From the NCBI GenBank assembly GCA_025200525.1, contig CM045770.1, positions 89,738,084-89,802,083 on the forward strand: 64,000 nt of DNA, read 5' to 3'. The notes below the pieces were generated by a model. That model was given only the letters and a program-made list of their open reading frames with translations, was not told the DNA's origin and did no database searches. The position numbers and the translations under genes are program-made. The stretch is from Camellia lanceoleosa (lineage: Eukaryota; Streptophyta; Magnoliopsida; Ericales; Theaceae). Shown one piece after another: positions 1-10,314 of this stretch (position 1 is the first letter of the stretch; every line of letters starts with the position of its first letter).

Positions 1-2319
1 CACTTTCAAAGCAAATTGAAAAATGAAGAAGAAAAGGAGGTGATAGACTTTTCAGTGCTGAAATGGCATGAAAAATGATGCTAAAACATGCAAACAACTC
101 ATGTACAACATGTTTAAGTGCCAAAGCATGAAAGCTAGTGAAGAACACTACACTAGAGGCATGCAATACCAAGTACAAATGATCAAACCAGCTCTGGACA
201 GAGCTTAATCATGCCGAATCAGTGACCTAAACATTCTAAAACTTAGGCACAAAAGGCAAGAAAAACCTGCTCGCATGTTGGCTCACAAACAAGACACAAA
301 GCACAACTCTCAAAAGCAATGAAAGAGTGAGATATGTGAGAGTGTGATAGTAATATATGCTCTAAAATCACATGCCAAATGATGCTATATCATGCAAACA
401 TCACAAGCAAAGCATGTTAGAGGCCCTAAAACTCAAAACTAGTAAAGGCCATTTATACTATAGCTACACAAAGAAAAGCATATATGACCAAGACCACCCA
501 AAATAGAGCTAAAGCATGCTAAATCAGTAGCAAAAATGTGCTGGAATTGAGCTAACACAAGCTAGAATGATAGGCTAACTCATTAGGCATGCTAGGCTAG
601 TGAGCAAAATTACACAACTAGTGTAAGAAGCAAACAAGAGGTGCTCCAACCAGCCAAAAATAGAGTTATAACATGTTAAAATAAGGCCAAAAACATGCTT
701 GAACTAGGCTACAAAAAAGTAGAAAAGCATGCTCAAATACTAGGCCATCTACATATACAAATAAGATACAAGGAGGGGAGGCCACCCCCTCTTATTTTGG
801 ATCTCAAAACCAACTTTTTGCCACTGAAATTCCCCTGGAATTCAGTGGTTAAAAGGTCAAGAAAAGGGGGTTTCAAAAGCTTTGAAAGAATATTCAAAAG
901 GCTTATAAGCCAAAGAGCAAAGGAGGGGAACCACCCTTTAACCAAACAAGGCTTAAACCAACATTTTTAGGACTGAAAAACAGAGGTTTTTGTAGTTCAA
1001 TACCACCTCAAAAACAGCCCCAAAGTAGTTGAAAACTATGACAAAGCTAGTATGCAAAACAAGCTAAAAGGGAGAGAGTTATACCTCTTGAAGCTCAGCA
1101 CAAATCAACCACTTTCTTAGGCTCAAACAACCTTCCAACAACCCAAAAATAGGTTCCAAGGGACCTTATCCCAAAGATATAACTTTGATGAAGGATGTCT
1201 AGGCAAACTAGAAGTGTTTCTCTACTTCTATGCACAAAAGGGCAAGAGAGAGAGGAATAGAGAGAGAGAGAGAGAGGTTTTAGAGAGAGTCTCCCAAACT
1301 TTCTAACCTTCCAAAATATGAGATATGGCCTCCATATATAGCAATACAAGAGCCTTGGTCGAAATATCTACAAAACAGACAACTGGGGCAATGTGAAAAC
1401 AGTTGGAGGGAAAATATCTGCAAATTCTGAGCTTTCTGGACATTTGTGGCCGATCGGCTACTTTTGTGGACGACAAGAAACCCTTCTAGCTGACACATGG
1501 CCGACAAAGGCCATTTGGGGCCAACACATGGCCGACAAGCTTCACTGGTAGGCAAAAACTGGTTTCTAACCCCAACTTCAATTAGGCATATCTCTTTCGT
1601 CTCCTTTTCAGGTCATGCTTGTGTCTAAATTGAAGCCCTAGAAGTAAGCTTTCCAATGGTGGCAGCCTCATATCTAAATTCCATGTGTTCTAAGAGATAT
1701 CCCTCTTTTAGTGAAGACTGCTCAGTTTCGGTCCAACTAGATTAATATCCAACTGCAACCAGCCATATCTCTCTCATCCAAACTCGGCTTTAGGAGATTC
1801 TTGAGTGCAAAATGAAGCCCCAAAAGTCCTATTTCCAACGAGGTTGGCCCCATAGCTGAAATCCAAGTGTACAAATGGATAGGCCTGATTTAGTAAGGGT
1901 TGCTCGACTCTCTCTCAACAATTCATGCCCATCTTCTTCCCCAACTTGGTTTCTTCCCTCTCCTCTTCTCTCATCTTCTTTTCTTCAACTCCAAACCTCT
2001 AAACAAAATGTTTTAAAGATTTTTTTCAAAGATCTCACCTCTCTTTCATTCATTTCTACTTTGTCCTTGATCGGTTTACCGAAAAGCGCAACATTTAACA
2101 AAATGCGAGCCTCGGAACATCGTAGAAGCATTTTAAAAAATGTTTTGAAAGAGAGAGTTTTAAGGTCTAAAATCTTTTGGTCCAAAAGTAGGGTGTGAGG
2201 TTTGGATTTGATGCTCTCCTTGCGAAGAAATCGAACCTTTACACAAGATAGCATACACCATCGAGTAAGCAATCAGTGGCGTCCAAGTCTTAAGGGCATT
2301 TAAAAATGGGGTGTCTACA
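1..2319 (-). mobile_element. LTR of a Tat/Ogre-like gypsy element (T2), cut by the window edge
   Basis: On the minus strand the sequence begins TGTAGACACCCC at 2319, the same start as the other Tat-type LTRs here (4575, 16315, 27355). Bases from 1 onward align by eye with 15075 onward of the solo LTR T3. T2 sits inside the 3' LTR of T1: sequence resuming at 2320 (attcttacatttgc) matches T1's 5' LTR near 25070, so ATTCT (2320-2324) is the likely target-site duplication, its partner lying off the window. About 0.8 kb at 1550-2300 is absent from T1 and T3, so T2 is a longer-U3 subfamily. It could be a solo LTR or the end of a full element; the window cannot tell. ORFs inside it are chance. Confidence 0.85.
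1331..1540 (-). promoter_or_regulatory. U3 promoter of T2: TATA box plus GCCGAC/GGCCGATCGGCC cluster
   Basis: Read on the minus strand, a TATA-like stretch lies at 1340-1333. Upstream of it (1447-1540) are TGGCCGATCGGCTA and two ATGGCCGACAA words. A GA-rich run at 1250-1280 lies on the transcribed side. The layout matches the other Tat LTRs in the window. The GCCGAC word is the known core of DRE/CRT elements; use as such here is inference. Confidence 0.55.
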
Positions 2320-4575
2320 ATTCTTACATTTGCACTCTTACGAAGAAGAGTCCGAATGAACTAACTAGCTAGCTAACTAGGCTAAACTAAGCTAATTATT
2401 ACAACACAAATTAAATTAGCTAAACTAATTAACTAATTATTACAACAAATTGAACTAATTAACTAACTATGTTAGTTAACTAATTATTACAAACCGAATT
2501 AATTATCTATTCTAACTAATTACAAAAGCCATTAGTTCAGCATAAAATTGATCTATTACAATGTGAATTCCAAGGATCGATGAGGAACTCATGCATAAAC
2601 ATGGTTTCCACCCAAAAAGCCACTGTTTTGCTACTGCATGCCTCTGTTACTCAATAGGACACTTGCATTGATTTCCTTTTCTAGACTAATTTTGTTCTGT
2701 CTTAGAAGTACACTGCTAAATTTGCATTGGTGGCTGATAGGGGGCTAATCGGCCACTGCTGACTGGACTCCCTTAATGCAACAGAGAGCAAACAAAGTAG
2801 GACAGTGTATTTCTCAAGGGTTTGTTTGCACAATTCATCCCCCTTTTCATGGACAAATCAAAGAGAGACAAACCTAGGTTCACAAACCATCAACTCAAGG
2901 AATTTCATTGTATAATGGCTCATGAACCAAAGTGTGCAATTTCATTAAGTGCACAAACAAGATCCACAACCTTTACCCTATCATGTCTGATCAAGGGTAA
3001 TAGAGACCTAGGAAACTTGGCACATTTCATCACTTTGAATATGAAATGCCCAAATTTTCCTTGTATTCAATTAACGTCTGATTGAACACACCAAAATACA
3101 ATCAAATTGTTATCTTCACACAATTTTAGTTTCAACTTTTGTTTACTCATTTTAATTACCATTTCATTCTTTAACTAATTAAGTCCATTGGTGAAAAGTC
3201 CTCTAAAAGAGAAGGAAGTGTCAAACAAGGGGTAGTTTAAGGTAAGAGAGAGGTGTCATGCCGTTGATAATAAACCCCCTAAAGAGGATTAAACCATTAA
3301 GCAGAGACCTCAATCTCAAGCTTAAACAACCCTCAAAACAAACAAAGAGTCAAGAAATAAGGGAGGTTGCAGAGACTATGCTTGCTAAAATTAAGTGAGA
3401 AAAGCACTTAAAACATGCAATCAACTCAAACAAATGGTGTTTAAAGGCCTAAAACACCGAGCTTGTGAGGACACTTACACTATAAGCATACACTACAAGA
3501 CTCAAATGCAACAACTAGCCAAAAATAAAGGCAAAACAGTCTAAAATAGAGCCTAAAACATGTTGGAATTAAGCTACAAATGACTAGAAAAATTAGCTAA
3601 CACATAGAGCTAACTAGGCTAGCAAATGAGACACAAAGAGGGAAGGCTAACCCTCCAAATTTGGACTTCAAAACATGATTTTCACCACTGAAATTACTCT
3701 GAAATTTAGTGTTTAAAAGCCCAAAAAAAGATAGTTTGAAAGTGGGAAACAAAAGTGGAAAGGCCTTATAAACAAGGAATAAAGAAGGGTGAGCCACCCC
3801 CTAACCTTAAATGGCCTAAAATCACCAATTTCAGCCCACAAAATAGAGTTTTTTACAGCCCAAAAACAGCCCAAAATCAGTGGGAAAAAGATAGAAAAAC
3901 AAGTATGCAAAGCAAGGTAAAAGGGCAAGTGTTAAACCTTTTGAAGCAAAGATCAATTTTAGGCAACAATTCAAGCCAAAATCACATTCTAGAGCTCCAA
4001 GAAGGCCTCAAAAAACCTCAGTCCAAAGGGAATCAACTTTGGTTAAGGAGATATTGGCAAAAGTGTAGTGTATGTAGGCTAATGTGCACAAATGTTTAGG
4101 AATGAGAGAGAGAAATATAGAGAAAGAGAGATAATTTTTGCTCTAAAAATTCTGACCCCCAAAAATGGAGGAGGAGACCCCCTATATATAGAAAACAAGA
4201 ATTCCATACAAGGATATCTAGCTCTACACGTGGGTGCAAATGTATGCATCTGTGCAAACAGTTGGTATAAAATATCTACAAAAGCAATTGGTGGCCTTCG
4301 GCCACTATTGGTAGCTGACCGGCCATACCAATGGCTGACAACAAGAGGCCAGGGCCGACAGCCTATATTTATGGCTGACAGGCCACCATAAGGTGCAGGC
4401 TAAAAAAAAAAGGTTTGGTCTAAGAATGAGGTAACAAGGGTGTAAGGTTTGAAAGGCACAAAGCTGTGGCATCTTACTAAGAACTTCAAGCACTTGGTAA
4501 GCAAATAAACCCATCATCAGGTGCACGAGCGATGACGTCCAAGTCGTAAGGGCCGTCAAAAATGGGGTGTCTACA
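2320..4575 (-). repeat. 3' LTR of T1, interrupted by T2
   Basis: It matches 25070-27355 of the 5' LTR over its whole length with scattered differences; short ORFs at 2822-3085 and 3755-4099 have counterparts at 25572-25820 and 26523-26867. It begins TGTAGACACCCC on the minus strand at 4575. The remaining ~1 kb of this LTR lies beyond T2, off the left edge. The shared ORFs are explained by LTR identity and are not called as genes. Confidence 0.88.
4181..4392 (-). promoter_or_regulatory. U3 promoter of T1 3' LTR
   Basis: A TATATATA box lies at 4190-4183. About 90-200 bp upstream on the minus strand is a cluster of GGCCGAC/GGCTGAC/GGCCA words (4281-4392). The same layout occurs at 26934-27175 in the 5' LTR. 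Confidence 0.6.
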
Positions 4576-4590
4576 GTTGCCCCTCTTTGA
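4576..4590 (-). other. Polypurine tract of T1
   Basis: On the minus strand AAAGAGGGGCAAC directly precedes the LTR start TGTAGACACCCC. This is the expected plus-strand priming site at the internal/3' LTR border. Confidence 0.8.
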
Positions 4591-4969
4591 CAGAACTCGG
4601 AGTCATAAAATGACGTGAGTGAATGTCAAAGCTCGAAGATGACCCATTTTGACAAGGCCGTAAGACTTGGACAAACAATCAAGACGAAAATAAACGGTTT
4701 CACCCACAGGTTGCCTATGTATCCCTTTGTAAGGAATTAAACTAACGTAGTTCTGGGGCAAAATGCAAATGATATGCACAATGCAACTTTGAAAACTGGA
4801 CTTACACACTTCGCGAAGTCGGTGATTTTGAAATCTTATGATCATGTGAGATGATGCAGTAGGCAATAACAAATGCGATAAGCAAGATAACAACACATGA
4901 ATGAGCAACTTTAAGCTTAAAAGTGAAAAGATCCAAAACACAATCTAACCATGCCAAGACATAGGACGA
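4591..4969. other. T1 3' untranslated stretch with a GTTGCCTAYGTA motif
   Basis: No gene is seen. It contains GTTGCCTATGTATCCC at 4710-4725, which recurs nearly unchanged at 12071-12086 (just past pol) and at 35548-35563 (just inside the 3' end of G1). Confidence 0.5.
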
Positions 4970-5292
4970 GGAAAGAAAACACCGCTCAGGGTTGCTTTGC
5001 ACGCATCCTGAGAAAAAGAAAACAAAACCACTCGGGCTCGTGTTTCAACACGTCCCGAGATGAAACCCGCCCAGGGCCGCGCTTCGCACGTCCTGAGAAA
5101 CAACCACTAGGGTGCGTACTTCATATGTCTCGACATAAAACCCGTCCAGGGCCGCGTTTCACACATCTTGAGAAATAACCACTCGGGTGCGTACTTCGTA
5201 TGTCCCAAGGTAAAACCCGCGCAAGGTCGCGTTTCACGCATCCTGAGAAGCAACCATTCGAGTGCTTATTTCGTACGTCCCGAGGTAAAATA
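4970..5292. repeat. Tandem repeat, 75-bp unit, about 4 copies
   Basis: AAACCCG marks recur at 5063, 5138 and 5213, and the related start at 5288, giving a 75-bp period. A more diverged first copy begins near 4977. Each unit holds a TCCTGAGAAACAACCACT-like core and a CGTACTTCGTAYGTCC stretch. It lies in the 3' region of T1. Translation of the array yields artificial ORFs. Confidence 0.85.
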
Positions 5293-5303
5293 ACAGAGGG
5301 GTG

Positions 5304-5538
5304 TGCGATGGATGCACGAAAGTAAATGTGTGCGATAGATGCACAAAGTGAATGAGTGCGATAGATGCACAAAATAAATGAGTGCGATAGATGCACAAAA
5401 TGAACAAGTGAGATAGATGCACAAAATGAATGAGTGCGATAGATGCACAAAATGAACAAGTGCGATAGATACACAAAATGAATGAGTGCGATAGATGCAC
5501 AAAATGAATGAGTGCGATACATGCACAAAGTAAACAAG
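5304..5538. repeat. Tandem repeat, 26-bp unit, nine copies
   Basis: TGCGATAGATGCACAAAATG-type units start at 5304, 5331, 5357, 5383, 5409, 5435, 5461, 5487 and 5513. The spacing is 26 bp (first interval 27), with few substitutions between units. The array directly follows the 75-bp array. It encodes only low-complexity His/Phe/Ile-rich shadow ORFs on the minus strand. The homogeneity suggests recent or ongoing unit turnover. Confidence 0.92.
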
Positions 5539-5639
5539 TGGGTTCTCTTACCGAGAGACCGGAACTTCTCTAAATGAACCGTACATACGATATCGTTTGC
5601 CTGTGTAAGAAATAAGCCTAACAAGTGCGATACAGTAAG

Positions 5640-6040
5640 AATGCATGTTTTATGCAAGATAAACAACCGAAATATGTAGTTAAATGAAAGTATGTTCTAT
5701 GCAAGACACTAAAGCATGTTCTATGCAAGACACTAAAGCATATTCTATGCAAGCATTTTCTATACGAGAAACAGAAGTATATGCTATGCAAGATGGTCCC
5801 TGCAAGATAATTGAAAGCATGCAAATTCTATGCATGAAACAGGAGCATATTCCATGCATGAAATCAGAACAAAGGCATATTCTATGTGTGAATCATAAGT
5901 GATGTAAGACACGTACGCAGTGCATATATGAAATGCATATCCTATGCAACAATATGAAATGCACATTCTATGCCAGGATGTGAAATACATACTTTATGCA
6001 ACCGCGTGAGATGCATATTCTATGCCAGAAACAAAAGCAT
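5640..6040. repeat. Degenerate short repeats around TTCTATGCAAGA, 24-bp core period
   Basis: GCAAGACACTAAAGCATGTT recurs exactly at 5701 and 5725 (24 bp). It is followed by loosely spaced CATATTCTATGC words up to about 6030. This is a third, more decayed repeat family in the same 3' region of T1. Confidence 0.7.
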
Positions 6041-6064
6041 TATTCGACAAAAGAAAATTCAGCG

Positions 6065-6096
6065 GCAACTTCCGATTTATCTCTCGGAAGAGTTGC
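6065..6096. other. Imperfect hairpin
   Basis: The arm GCAACTTCCGA (6065-6075) pairs with TCGGAAGAGTTGC (6084-6096) over 11 bp with a two-base bulge and an eight-base loop. It lies between the repeat arrays and the antisense promoter. The role is unknown and it may be chance. Confidence 0.4.
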
Positions 6097-6266
6097 AATA
6101 TGTTTAAAAAGGATACACCTCGTTCATGTTTGACAAGTAATGAGCATCGTGCGTGGCAAACACAGTTTTGAACTTCTGTAGAGACAATCTGAACCCAATA
6201 GTGAACTTTCCTTCCATTTCATGGGAACCAAGGGCACAGAGTAGCATCAAGACTCAGTGGAGCACC

Positions 6267-6390
6267 ACCGGCTACATGTCGGCCACCAGGGGAGAGTGTC
6301 GGCCACCTGTCAGCCACAACTGGAGCTTGTCGGCCATCGATGGCAGATTCGGGGCAATTTTGTTCTTTTGCCTTGGGTCTTTATATACAC
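6267..6390 (+). promoter_or_regulatory. Promoter of antisense gene 1: GTCGGCCA cluster and TATA box
   Basis: Three GTCGGCCA words (6279, 6299 and about 6329), with a related GTCAGCCA between the last two, precede a TTTATATACA box at 6380-6389. An untranslated leader of about 350 bp follows to the ATG at 6747. The GTCGGCCA word reads in the direction of transcription, as it does in the LTR promoters when those are read on the minus strand. This points to an own promoter rather than LTR readthrough. Confidence 0.55.
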
Positions 6391-6746
6391 GCATCCACAC
6401 TTCATTTCCCTACTTCTCCAAGGCTGAAATTTGTCCCTTTATCTCTAGACACTTTCCCTCTCTAGATCCGAGCTTTTTACACATTTTGCAACGCATTACG
6501 CACACTTTATTCGCTAAACCCTCTTAGTTCTCTTCCTTTTAAACCGATTGAAATTTGATTTCGACCCTTCTTTCCTTATTGTCGCCCTTCTAGGCTCGTT
6601 CCCCTCGAGTTTCTCTTGAGTTCCGTGCACTTTTCTCAGCTTTGACTTTTCTTTCCATTTTCTCTCTCCTAGGGTTTGACTTTTTCCAAGTTTACCATTT
6701 TTTCTTTATTTTTCTTCATTTTAACCTACTTTGCACCCATTTTTAG

Positions 6747-9631
6747 ATGGCGGATAAGATTCCTAATGACAGAGCTCCTCTAGAGGTTCCACCTGTATTT
6801 CCACCCGTTCCTGAGGTAGAGGAACCGGTAGTTGCTGAGGCCGGTGAGGCGGCGAAGGATATTGAAGCAGAGCTTGAGGCAGAGTTCGAGCCTAAGGCTG
6901 AGCCAGAGCCACTACCGCTGAGGGTACGACTATTCGATCCAGAGAAATACCATCCCTAGATGCATATCTTACCTGCTGGAGACATCAGACGCTTCACTGA
7001 GTTTGCTCGCGGTGCGCCGAAGGACCTCCTGCTGAGGGAGCCGACTTTTCACCTTTCATCCCTTGCCGTTGAGGTATGAACTTTACTTACTTGCATTTCT
7101 ACCTGTCTTCACTTGCATTTCTTGCAAACTATTTTCTGACTGTATTTTCATCATTGCCTTACCTGATTCACTTGTTCTCTGCCATAGGGCAACTCCCGCG
7201 TATACAGGGTCTACGGGGCTATGATAGGTAGGGATTGTTATAACGAGCTCCCTACAGGAGTCCGCGACATTGTTGATGAGGCCGACTTTGGCCTTTTCTG
7301 CTCTAGATTGACATGGGTTATAGCGAGCCGCGCACTTCTCGGAGCTCTAGGGGAGAGGTAGTGGGACACCACCAACTCCCTCCATCTCTCCACTGTCGGG
7401 ACAATGACGATGACGATGACTCCTTAGGACTTTGCAATAATCACGGGCTTAGGCGTGAGGGGTGATCTGATCCCGTTCGATTCAGACATGGGGGAGTGGG
7501 AGGTAGCCTGGGTTGAGTTACTAGGAGCGCGCCCACCTCTCTTCAGACCGCCATGGTCAGCAACAACTGGTTTGTTGAGCATTTTCGAGAGAGCCAACCA
7601 GAGATAGTAGAGGAGATAGAGCAGTATGCTCGAGGCTTTCTAATGTTCCTTCTCGGCACCACCTTGTTCGCGAATAGAGTGAACACCATAGGATTGTACC
7701 TGCTGAGCGCCTTAGTGATCCTTACGACTAGGGTAGAGCTGGCCTCACCACTTTGTACGGCTACATGAGCTCTACCTCTTGTCTGAGGAGAGACTTGATC
7801 GAAGGCTACTGGCGAGCTAGGAAGGTACGCACTTCAGTTCCCTCTTTGCACTCTACACTTTCTGCTATACATTTTCTATTTTACATCTGTTCAATGCACG
7901 TGCTTTCTACTTTGCACTTTTTAGATCTGTTTCATGTTGTATGCTTTCTTCTTTGCATTTTCTGTATCTATTCCGATTACATGGTTGATCACATATCACT
8001 GCACTTTCCTTGTAGCTATAGGTGTATGCATGTTTTCCGATCTCGCCCCAGAGCCTGTGGAGGAGCTCCCACTGGCAATTTCATACTCGCGTCGATACGA
8101 CGACCGATGTCAACGTCGGAGTCGTAAGACCTTCAGCTTCTTCTGCCACTATTTTGACACAGTAGTCGCCACTGAGGTAATCCAAAACTCATAGCTTTAA
8201 CATTGTTCTGATTCAATTCCTTGACAACTGACTGTGACTAACAACCTGTATATACTCTATTTGCAGATCGCGTGGCAGCCATGGCCGATGATGGCAGCTG
8301 GCACAAGGGATTAGTTCACTGGAGCCTAGGGCACGTCTCATTTCAAGATTCTGCTAGAGGGCCTAGTTTGCCGAGCTTGGTTCCTAGGTGAGCGTTTTAT
8401 CCGCTAGACTTTGGGCTCACCTGACCCAATCGTCCTGATGCTACCCCGAGAGGCCATGAGGATAGCGGATAGCCTATCCATTGAGGAGGTCACTGAGCTT
8501 ATGGTGGGCTTGGATGCTGACTACTTTCTGAGCGAAGGGCGACTATGCAGCCTTCATTTGGACCTATCTTATGCCACCTTTGATCAGCTTTCGCAGAGAT
8601 GTAGGAGCGAGAGCTCCTGCTGTGAGAGAGGCACCTAGAGTGACTAGGGCGACCGGGGCGACCGGGGCCCGTGATAGAGGGATTTCCCATACAAGGCGGA
8701 GGATCGGTTGGCTAGAGCTTTTGATTGTGCTGACATGTTAGCGGCATACTGGGGATACTTACGAGGTCCCGATTGAGCCTGCAGTGGCCGGTTACGAGCT
8801 TGTCGGGGTTCGAGGCCCGACTCAAGTATGGACTGCACTTTACGTTTGCACCCACATTTCATTCCAGATATGTTCATTGCAGATACTGATCACCCAAATA
8901 CATGTGCAGGCCTCCGCAGAGTACATGAGAAGGGCTCTTAAGCTGACAGCCTCCCTAATGAGCATGGTACAGAAGAGAGAGGCATTACTCAATCTCTACG
9001 GTATTCAAGTAATTTCTTTAGTTTGTACTTCATGCTATCATCCTTCTACTGATATACTGGCATTCCAGCTATAGATCTTTCCCGAACTGTAGCTGACACA
9101 CTATATCTGATACAATGTATTTACACACTGTACGTATACACTGTATCTGACTTTTACATATACTCAAGCTGCATACCATGCTTGCATCTGATACATATAC
9201 CAAAACTGATATGTTGACAACTGTCTTTTCAGATCCCAGCTATACCAGGTGCACCGGCGATAGTTGCAGCATCAGCACCAGCAGTAACTCCCTCAACAAC
9301 AAGGAGGAGAGAGAGAGACAGAGGTAGGGGTGCCCGAGGCCGGAGTAGTCTTTCATAACTTATCTTGCGTGACGATGACGCTGAGACCAGTGACTCCACG
9401 GAGGCAACGAGTCAGCATTCTGAGTCATTTGAGAGTGGAGATGATGACACTAGCTCAAGTTTTGGGAGTAGATGTGACGATTCCGAGACGGGTTTAGGGG
9501 CAAAGAGCGGAGATACTACCGGCTCTAGTTCAGAGGCTGATTCTAGCAATAGTGCTTCTAATAGTGGCACAGATGGAGACAATGCCCCTAAGTCCTCCCC
9601 TCTGAGGAAGAGGACGAAGAGGGCCTCTTGA
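6747..9631 (+). pseudogene. Antisense plant-mobile-domain (PMD)-like gene of T1, six exons, decayed
   Basis: Six exons are inferred from GT/AG borders and reading frame: 6747-7073, 7188-7824, about 8016-8176, 8267-8824, 8910-9008 and 9233-9631. The N-terminus is Pro/Glu-rich. Exon 2 has the PMD pattern HLSTVGTMTMT...DFAIITGLGVRGD, then YARGFLMFLLGTTLF, then GLTTLYGYM. Exon 3 gives DLAPEPVEELPLAI, and exon 4 the PMD tail. The last exon is Arg-rich, then acidic/Ser-rich, ending with a basic RKRTKRA stretch that may act as a nuclear signal. PMD is a plant-specific domain known from transposons, from antisense ORFs of Tat elements and from host MAIN/MAIL genes. Decay: TAG after residue 70, a frameshift near 7725, and several TGG-to-TAG-like stops in exons 2 and 4. 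Intron borders are by eye, so single borders may be wrong. Confidence 0.72.
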
Positions 9632-10132
9632 GCTTAAGACAGTTGACGTTGATTTTTTTTTTTTTTTTGCTTAGTTTCTTTTTCTTGTAGTAGCATTAAC
9701 ACATGTATAGCTTCAGATAGGTTTTACCTGCTTTAAAACTTGTACTCCTCTTTTTGTAAAAACCATGATCGGAGTAAAAACCTCGAAGTTTTATAAAAAG
9801 TGTTGTTATTTTTGCATAATGAGCGCCATATTAAATGGACACAAAATCGAATTGAATTGGCCACGAGTACATTTGATTGAAATAATGTTTTTAATTGGGT
9901 AATGAGCCGATCGACAATCAAAATACAAAAAATACAAAACACAACTCGATAAGTAAGGACAACTCGATAAACAAAACAAAACAAAACAAAACAACTTAAT
10001 TACAACTCAACAAACTCGTTAAAAGCAAAAAGACTCAAAACAAGACCTTGAAATAGACAAAGATGAAAAAAAAAAATACACGCTTTTGGCACTGCTCAAT
10101 ACATAGATGGACAACAAGCCTGAAAAGGAGAC
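9632..10132. other. Spacer between the two antisense genes
   Basis: It begins with a likely 3' end of gene 1 (T-run at 9652-9668). It is otherwise AT-rich, with an AACAAAACAAAAC run at about 9973-9994. Minus-strand ORFs here show no family resemblance and are not called. Confidence 0.5.
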
Positions 10133-10207
10133 TGTCGGCCAGAGGTAGGGGTTGTGGGCCACCAGAGGTGGCCGGTCGGCCATCACCAATGGCCGGTCGG
10201 CCACCAA
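10133..10207 (+). promoter_or_regulatory. GTCGGCC cluster upstream of antisense gene 2
   Basis: It contains CTGTCGGCCAG, GGTCGGCCATC and GGTCGGCCACC, with GGGCCACC words between. Orientation and vocabulary match the cluster before antisense gene 1 and the LTR U3 clusters. A clear TATA box is not seen before the candidate ATG at 10315. Confidence 0.5.
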
Positions 10208-10314
10208 TGTGAGAACTCTCCAGATTGTTGACATCTGGCTTCCATTCATTGCCTTATCTTCTACAAAAGGTTGAGCTTTGTGATTTCTTCATTTCAACTG
10301 CAAATTCTTCACAA

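Noticed and set aside
2822..4099. Plus-strand ORFs (87 and 114 aa) conserved at 25572-25820 and 26523-26867
   Set aside because: Conservation is explained by their lying in the two LTRs of the same element; there is no domain and they lie opposite to the LTR promoter.
5304..5538. CRISPR-like regularly spaced repeats
   Set aside because: The units are contiguous with no unique spacers, and the DNA is plant nuclear. It is an ordinary tandem repeat.
5121..5666. Minus-strand 181-aa ORF rich in His/Phe/Ile (and two overlapping ones)
   Set aside because: They are translations of the 26-bp and 75-bp tandem arrays. 26 is not a multiple of 3, so three frames stay open by repetition.
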